9,813 nt of DNA from Elusimicrobiota bacterium (GTDB lineage: Bacteria > Elusimicrobiota > Elusimicrobia > UBA1565 > UBA9628). The stretch's first letter is position 1. Each line of letters begins with the position of its first letter. Of the stretch, positions 6,075-9,813 are shown in pieces. The DNA is taken from NCBI GenBank assembly GCA_023249695.1, contig JAHFCD010000042.1, forward strand, positions 1-9,813, written 5' to 3'. The notes under the pieces were generated by a model. It saw nothing but the letters and a program-made list of their open reading frames with translations. It did not search any database and had not been told where the DNA came from. The position numbers and the translations under genes were made by a program.

Positions 6075-6482
6075 ATGAACAAGATGAAGATGCTGCTGGC
6101 GGCCGTCGTGGCCGTGGCCATGGCGATCCCCGCCGCGGCGAGCGAGGTGCGCCTGTCGGTCGAGCAGAGCCTCAAGTCCGGCCTCGCGGCGACGTACACG
6201 TCGTCGGGGCTGCTGGCGGCGAACACGTACAAGGTCCGCAACGACGGCAAGGTCTTCCTGCACTTCAAGAAGACCGGCGCCGGCGACTGCACGGTGACGA
6301 TCACGACCCCGGGAACCTCCCAGGGCCTCGCGATCGCCGACCAGACGGTGACGGTCGCGGCGACGACGGGCGACAAGTTCGTGGGGCCGCTGCCGGCCTC
6401 GCTGTTCAACGACGCCTCGAGCGACGTTTCGTTCAGCATCTCGGACACCGTCGGCCTGTCGATCGCCGTCATCCGGCTCTAA
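6075..6482 (+). CDS. Phage decoration-like beta protein carrying a Sec signal peptide
   Basis: A 135-residue protein. Residues 1-22 form a textbook Sec signal peptide: basic MNKMK, hydrophobic LLAAVVAVAMAIP, and A-A-A before the cut, giving a mature part of about 113 residues. The mature part (SGLAATYTSSG, NDGKVFLHFKKTG, TVTITTPGTSQGLAIADQTV, FVGPLPASLFND, then a C-terminal VGLSIAVIRL) matches, from memory, a group of roughly 110-residue phage proteins found among head and tail genes, usually described as hypothetical or decoration-like; those begin directly with the beta domain and have no signal peptide. One cysteine. It sits between tail terminator and tail tube, where a virion protein would be expected. 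A secreted version is unusual. It may be a surface-exposed or periplasmic protein, or a virion protein with a removable N-terminal segment. Function not known. Confidence 0.82.
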   Translation: MNKMKMLLAAVVAVAMAIPAAASEVRLSVEQSLKSGLAATYTSSGLLAANTYKVRNDGKVFLHFKKTGAGDCTVTITTPGTSQGLAIADQTVTVAATTGDKFVGPLPASLFNDASSDVSFSISDTVGLSIAVIRL

Positions 6483-6507
6483 GAGACCGAGCGGCAAGGA
6501 GGAGCAC

Positions 6508-7098
6508 ATGGAAAATGACGCGCCGTTCGAGATCATCGCGGCCCCGGCCAAGGTCTGGGTCGCGCCCGTGGGGACCGCTTTCCCCGCGATCGACGTCGTT
6601 CCCGGAGCGGACTGGCTGCTCCTGGGCAAGGCGGGGGACAAGAACATCAGCGAGGACGGCGTGACGATCTCGCACCCCCAGAGCGTGGAGGTGTTCCGCG
6701 CGCTCGGCAGCACGGGCCCGCGCAAGATCGTGCGGACGGAGGAGGATCTCATGGTCTCCTTCACGCTGCTCGACCTGACGCTCGAGATGTACCGCCGCAT
6801 GCTCAACGACAACCCCATCACGCAGGTCGCCGCCGGCGCCGGCGTGGCGGGGTCCAAGAAGCTCGCGATGCAGCGCGGCCGGCTCGTCAGCCAGTTCGCG
6901 CTCTTGGCCGAGGGCCCGTCGCCCTACGGCGAGAATTGGAACCTTCGCTTCAAGGTGCCGATCATCGTGAACATCGGCGAGCCCGAGATCGTGTTCCAGA
7001 AGGGCGAGCCCGCTGGCCTGCTCTTCGACCTGCAGGCGATCGAGCACGCGACCGAAGGCTTCGGCGAGATCGAAGCCCAGGACGCGGAGCGCGCGTAG
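6508..7098 (+). CDS. Major tail tube protein
   Basis: A 196-residue protein that polymerises around the tape measure to form the tail tube. Typical features are an N-terminal strand AKVWVAPVGTAFP with DWLLLGKAGDKNI and EDGVTISHPQSVEVFRALG in the first third, the TEEDLMVSFTLLDLTLEMY strand-helix core, and a beta-rich second half (NWNLRFKVPIIVNIGEPEI). The pattern 'w..lG......sedGv.i...' followed by a 'e...v.f.l.d.tle.y' core is shared by siphovirus tube proteins. The start ATG 6508 has AAGGAGG at 6496-6502. It is directly upstream of the tail assembly chaperone and tape measure genes, the canonical order. The stop codon overlaps the next GTG by one base. Confidence 0.82.
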   Translation: MENDAPFEIIAAPAKVWVAPVGTAFPAIDVVPGADWLLLGKAGDKNISEDGVTISHPQSVEVFRALGSTGPRKIVRTEEDLMVSFTLLDLTLEMYRRMLNDNPITQVAAGAGVAGSKKLAMQRGRLVSQFALLAEGPSPYGENWNLRFKVPIIVNIGEPEIVFQKGEPAGLLFDLQAIEHATEGFGEIEAQDAERA

Positions 7099-7286
7099 TG
7101 AACGCCGCTGGCGGGGAGGCCGTGGCCCATGCGGCGAGGGCCCTCCGCGAGGCGGCGCAGATGCACAAAAAGGCGGGCCGGTATCACCGGCGCGCCGCCA
7201 AGGACTGCATGCAGAAGCTTCGCGAAATCTGCGAGGCGCACGGCATCAAGTTCTCGGTGAAGCCGGACACGACGGGCGGAGATTAA
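7098..7286 (+). CDS. Small basic helical protein between tail tube and chaperone genes
   Basis: A 62-residue protein starting at GTG 7098, which overlaps the last base of the tail tube stop codon (TAGTG). It is rich in Ala, Lys, Arg and His (AARALREAAQMHKKAGRYHRR) and likely forms two helices; one CMQKLREICEAHGIKF segment has two cysteines seven residues apart. Only a weak ribosome-binding sequence is visible, so translation is probably coupled to the tail tube gene. The gap between tube and chaperone is otherwise unexplained, and the frame keeps a GC-rich third position throughout, which supports a real gene. I do not recognise a family. Confidence 0.6.
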   Translation: MNAAGGEAVAHAARALREAAQMHKKAGRYHRRAAKDCMQKLREICEAHGIKFSVKPDTTGGD

Positions 7287-7289
7287 ATC

Positions 7290-7640
7290 ATGGCCCAGAA
7301 GATGCTGCTGGACATCACGACGGAGGCGCCCGAGCGGGCGTGCATCAAGATCGACGGCGCCGCGTACGAACTGCGCTCGAGGGACGACCTCGGGCTGAAG
7401 GAAGACGCCGAATTCCGCGCGTTGCACGAGGAGTTCGAGAAGACCCAGACGTCGAAGAACTGGCAGGAGATGGCCGCCGTGCTCGACCGCATGGTCCTGG
7501 GCGCGGTGATCGGCCTGCCCGTCGAGGTCCTGGTGAAGCTGAGCGACCCGAAGAAGCTGAAGATCGTCCAGGCTTTTACGACGGAGGTCCGCAGCGGCCG
7601 CGCGGCGACCTCCCCCGAGAAGGAGGCCGTCGCGGCGTAG
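7290..7640 (+). CDS. Tail assembly chaperone, G-like
   Basis: A 116-residue protein, mostly helical after residue 35, that should bind the tape measure during tail assembly. It has the layout of lambda gpG-type chaperones: a short N-terminal beta part with IKIDGAAYELRSRDDLGL, then helices (EFRALHEEFEKTQ, MAAVLDRMVLGAVIGLP, VEVLVKLSDPKKLKIV). The start ATG 7290 is four bases after the previous stop, with GGAG at 7278-7281. It lies between tail tube and tape measure genes and overlaps a downstream -1 frame that encodes the T part, the usual hallmark of this gene pair. Confidence 0.82.
   Translation: MAQKMLLDITTEAPERACIKIDGAAYELRSRDDLGLKEDAEFRALHEEFEKTQTSKNWQEMAAVLDRMVLGAVIGLPVEVLVKLSDPKKLKIVQAFTTEVRSGRAATSPEKEAVAA
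7571..7613 (+). promoter_or_regulatory. Candidate -1 frameshift site with downstream stem-loop
   Basis: Late in the G frame, GGCTTTT (7571-7577) ends in TTTT, which would let a TTT-reading tRNA slip back one base. After a five-base spacer comes a stem: GGAGGTC (7583-7589) pairs perfectly with GACCTCC (7607-7613). Three further inner pairs are possible (7590-7592 with 7602-7604), with a two-base bulge. The stem and spacing are what a -1 frameshift needs. The heptamer itself is not a canonical X XXY YYZ, so the exact slip point is uncertain. Confidence 0.55.
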
Positions 7641-7975
7641 ACGTCGGCGTCCTGTTCCCGGTCCTTCAGAGGTTCTACGGCGGGGCCTGGAAGGACTGGG
7701 AGGCGCTGCCGGTCAAGTTCCTCCGGTGCTACATCGAGATGCTGCCGGTGATCAAGGCCGAGGAGTCGCTCCTGCAGTACCAGGCGGTGACGTGCGGGGT
7801 CGGCCCGAAGAGCAAGAAGCAGGCGCACCAGATGAAGAAGCAGGTGAGGGATTGGATCAAGACGATGAACAAGTTCTCGGGCAAGTCGGCGACGCGCAAG
7901 GCGACGAGCTTCGAGGACATGAAGGCGGCGATGGCGGCGATGGGCATCAAGGTGACGGGGGGAAAGCGTGGCTGA
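7577..7975 (+). CDS. Tail assembly chaperone T extension (made as G-T fusion by -1 frameshift)
   Basis: This is the downstream part of the G-T fusion, in the -1 frame relative to G. The -1 frame is open from well inside G, through the G stop at 7638-7640, to TGA 7973-7975. After the G stop it reads VDVGVLFPVLQRFYGG, then AWKDWEALPVKFLRCYIEML and an amphipathic Lys-rich region ending GIKVTGGKRG. There is no ATG or GTG with a good ribosome site near the junction; the first ATG (7739) lies in mid-domain with none, so frameshifting is the likely route. If the slip is at TTTT 7574-7577, the fusion reads ...KIVQAF-YDGG... and is about 228 residues long. In lambda-type systems G and G-T are made in a fixed ratio and both bind the tape measure. 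The end overlaps the tape measure start by eight bases. Confidence 0.75.
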   Translation, partial: YDGGPQRPRGDLPREGGRRGVDVGVLFPVLQRFYGGAWKDWEALPVKFLRCYIEMLPVIKAEESLLQYQAVTCGVGPKSKKQAHQMKKQVRDWIKTMNKFSGKSATRKATSFEDMKAAMAAMGIKVTGGKRG

Positions 7976-9710
7976 AGATCTCGGCGAAGCAGTACTCGAG
8001 CTGTCCACCGACGACGCGAAGCTCAGCGAGGGCATCGACTCCGCCAAGGCGGGCGCCGAGGACCTCACCCAGTCATTCTCCAAGGCCGCCGGCCTCATCG
8101 GCGCCGCCTTCGCGGCCGTGGGCGTCACCGCGTCCCTGCGCGAGGTCCTCGCCGCCACGATGGAGGCCGAGAAGGAGTCGGCGCTGCTGGCCAACGCCGT
8201 CAGGGCGACCGGCCAGGCTGCCGGCTACACCACCGAGCAGCTGAAGGCGCAGCAGATGGCGCTGCAGGCGTCGACGGGCGTCGGCGACGAGGCGATCTCG
8301 AGCATGCAGCGGACGATGATGACGTTCCGCAACGTGCACGGGGAGGTGTTCCGCTCGGCAATCCAGCTCTCGATGGACTTCGCCGCGGCGACCGGCGGGG
8401 ACGCGACGGACGCGGCCCGGAAGTTCGGCATGGCGCTCAACGACCCCATCAACAACATGGGCAAGCTGAAGATGGCCGGCGTCGACCTGTCCGACACGCT
8501 CAAGGCCCAGGTCGAGGCTCTGGTGGCCAACGGCGACCTGGTCGGCGCGCAGACGCTGCTCATCGGCGAGCTGTCGAAGGCCTACGGCGGCGCCGCGATC
8601 GCGTCCCGGGACACGCTCGGAGGCGCCATCAACGCGCTGAAGGAGAACTTCGGCAACCTGTTCCTCGAGCAGGAGGGCGCCGGCCGGCAGCTGCGGACCT
8701 TCATCGAGCTCGTCAACTCGTCCCTGCCGACCGTAGCCGCGGTGTTCTCGGGCGTGTTCTCGGCCGTCAAGACGCAGATCGAGGGCGTCGTATCGAACCT
8801 GTTCTACCTCGGGCAGGGCCTGAACAACCTGATCCACGGCGAGCTCACGGCCGCGATGGGCTCCTTCGGCGAGATCGTCAACCCGATATCGCTCATGGCG
8901 ACGTCGGTCGCCGAAGGCACCCTGGCGTACCAGGCGTCGGCCGCCAGCATCCGGGACATGTCCGCTGCGTCCAACGAGCTGGCGGTCTCGGCGCCGGCCT
9001 CCGCCGGCATCGTGAGCCAGACCGCCGAGCAGATGAAGGCCGCCCTCGACGCCGTGAGCTACAAGAAGATCATGGAGGACGAGGCGAAGTGGATGGCGAC
9101 GATCGACGCCGACGCCAAGAAGCAGAACCAGGTCAACGCCAAGCGCATCGCCGATGAGAAGGCCTTCAACCAGCAGCGCTCGGCCGACTGGGGCGCGACG
9201 CTGAGCACGATCTCCTCCTTGTCGCAGTCGCACAACTCGACCATGGCGGCGATCGGGCGCGCGGCAGCGATCGCGCAGGCCACGATCGACACCTACATCG
9301 GCGTCGGCCGCGCCTGGGCGCTCGGCCCGATCGTGGGCCCGCCCCTCGCCGGCCTCGTCCTGGCGGCCGGCCTGGCGAACGTGGCCCGGATCGCCGGCGT
9401 CCGCGGCCTCGAGACCGGCGGCCCGATGTCGCGCGGCGAGACGGCCCTCGTCGGCGAAGGCGGCCCCGAGCTGTTCACGGCGCCGCGCGCCGGGCACATC
9501 ATCCCCAACGGCGAGTTCGGCGGCGCCGGCGGCGGCCTGCAGGTGACGAACCAGATCACCGTCATGGGCCTGGACTTCAGCAGCCCGAGCACCGCGGAGT
9601 CCATCCTCGCCGGCATCGCCGACGCCGCCAAGCGCGGCACCGAGAACGCGATCCCCGCGGCCGCCGCGTTCCGGGATCTCGGCGAGCAGTACCAAGGGAG
9701 GGTCGCGTGA
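7968..9710 (+). CDS. Tail tape measure protein
   Basis: A 580-residue protein that sets tail length and is expelled with the DNA. It is mostly helical and Ala-rich. The N-terminal half has a pattern common in tape measures (LELSTDDAKLSEGIDSAK; helices with AGLIGAAFAAVGV; FGMALNDPINNMGKLKMAGV near 155-175). Near 428-482 lies the amphipathic/hydrophobic region AAIAQATIDTYIGVGRAWAL and PLAGLVLAAGLANVARIAGV. The C-terminus has the characteristic GEGGPELFTAP (about 496-506). No peptidase or lysozyme domain is seen. The start is GTG 7968 with a G-rich site just upstream, overlapping the T stop by eight bases. At about 1.5 angstrom per residue, 580 residues suggest a short tail of roughly 85-90 nm (inference). 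Confidence 0.9.
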   Translation: MAEDLGEAVLELSTDDAKLSEGIDSAKAGAEDLTQSFSKAAGLIGAAFAAVGVTASLREVLAATMEAEKESALLANAVRATGQAAGYTTEQLKAQQMALQASTGVGDEAISSMQRTMMTFRNVHGEVFRSAIQLSMDFAAATGGDATDAARKFGMALNDPINNMGKLKMAGVDLSDTLKAQVEALVANGDLVGAQTLLIGELSKAYGGAAIASRDTLGGAINALKENFGNLFLEQEGAGRQLRTFIELVNSSLPTVAAVFSGVFSAVKTQIEGVVSNLFYLGQGLNNLIHGELTAAMGSFGEIVNPISLMATSVAEGTLAYQASAASIRDMSAASNELAVSAPASAGIVSQTAEQMKAALDAVSYKKIMEDEAKWMATIDADAKKQNQVNAKRIADEKAFNQQRSADWGATLSTISSLSQSHNSTMAAIGRAAAIAQATIDTYIGVGRAWALGPIVGPPLAGLVLAAGLANVARIAGVRGLETGGPMSRGETALVGEGGPELFTAPRAGHIIPNGEFGGAGGGLQVTNQITVMGLDFSSPSTAESILAGIADAAKRGTENAIPAAAAFRDLGEQYQGRVA

Positions 9711-9813
9711 ACATTTACCCCGGGGCGCATCCCGCGTTCCTGACCCGCAATTACCTCAACCGCCACGCCGACAAGGCGCTGGACCTGACGGTGTCCTCCG
9801 GGTCGGCGTCGAA
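9707..9813 (+). CDS. Start of a distal-tail or minor tail protein gene (cut by window end)
   Basis: The first 35 codons of a gene that runs off the right edge. GTG 9707 overlaps the tape measure stop (GTGA), with GGAGG at 9697-9701 five bases upstream. The visible protein begins VNIYPGAHPAFLTRNYLNR and continues to LTVSSGSAS. Genes immediately after a tape measure usually encode distal tail or tail-tip proteins, and the 'NYLNR..D..LTVSSG' start recalls phage proteins with an N-terminal discoidin-like or beta domain. The fragment is too short to decide; the role is inferred from position. Confidence 0.7.
   Translation, partial: MNIYPGAHPAFLTRNYLNRHADKALDLTVSSGSAS

Noticed and set aside
7177..7191. 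Small 6-bp inverted repeat GCCGGT/ACCGGC inside the 62-residue gene
   Set aside because: Short stems like this are expected by chance in GC-rich coding sequence, and it has no position relevant to start or stop.
7612..7616. CCCCC run as the main frameshift site
   Set aside because: It allows P-site slipping, but the A-site codon does not re-pair in the new frame, and the run lies partly in the 3' arm of the stem with no stimulator seen after it. Kept only as a weaker alternative.
8073..9695. A 540-codon open frame on the - strand
   Set aside because: It is antisense to the tape measure gene, with the same Arg/Asp/Gly/Leu low-complexity look; the + strand frame has clear family motifs.
1..9813. 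tRNA genes, CRISPR arrays, insertion sequences or attachment sites
   Set aside because: I saw no spaced direct repeats, transposase frame, terminal inverted repeats or tRNA-like cloverleaf; coding sequence covers almost the whole window.

Overview
The window is a run of late structural genes from a tailed phage or prophage of siphovirus type (long non-contractile tail, HK97-like head). All genes are on the + strand and packed into one operon. Base composition is very GC-rich (roughly two thirds G+C by eye), and nearly every start has a strong Shine-Dalgarno sequence of the AGGAGG type. A membrane protein of the O-antigen ligase/polymerase family and two proteins with Sec signal peptides suggest a Gram-negative host with surface polysaccharide. 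I cannot name the organism. No integrase, repressor, terminase or portal gene is visible, so prophage and free phage cannot be told apart.

Layout. Bases 1-359 hold the C-terminus of an HK97-type prohead protease, and 393-1679 the major capsid protein. Then comes a block foreign to the usual HK97 order: a GC-rich hairpin, an exported four-cysteine protein (1768-2271), a second GC-rich hairpin, a tiny single-span membrane protein (2346-2471), and a Wzy_C-family O-antigen ligase/polymerase-like membrane protein with a TPR-like C-terminus (2468-4117). The standard order then resumes: a small protein (4117-4359), head-tail connector (4363-4905), head closure (4902-5264), HK97 gp10-like neck/tail completion protein (5264-5626) and tail terminator (5629-6060). 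It is interrupted again by a second signal-peptide protein (6075-6482), whose mature part looks like a small phage decoration-type beta protein. The tail follows: tail tube (6508-7098), a 62-residue helical protein (7098-7286), tail assembly chaperone G (7290-7640) with a T extension reached by -1 frameshifting (to 7975), tape measure (7968-9710), and the start of a distal-tail or minor tail gene (9707 to the window end).

How they work together. The protease and capsid protein build the head. The connector, closure, neck and terminator proteins join head to tail. Tube, chaperones and tape measure build a tail of moderate length. The unusual part is a set of envelope-directed genes co-transcribed with virion genes: two Sec-exported proteins, a small membrane peptide and a polysaccharide ligase/polymerase. 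The most interesting hypothesis is that the phage remodels the host surface late in infection, or glycosylates exported phage proteins. This is inference and needs testing.
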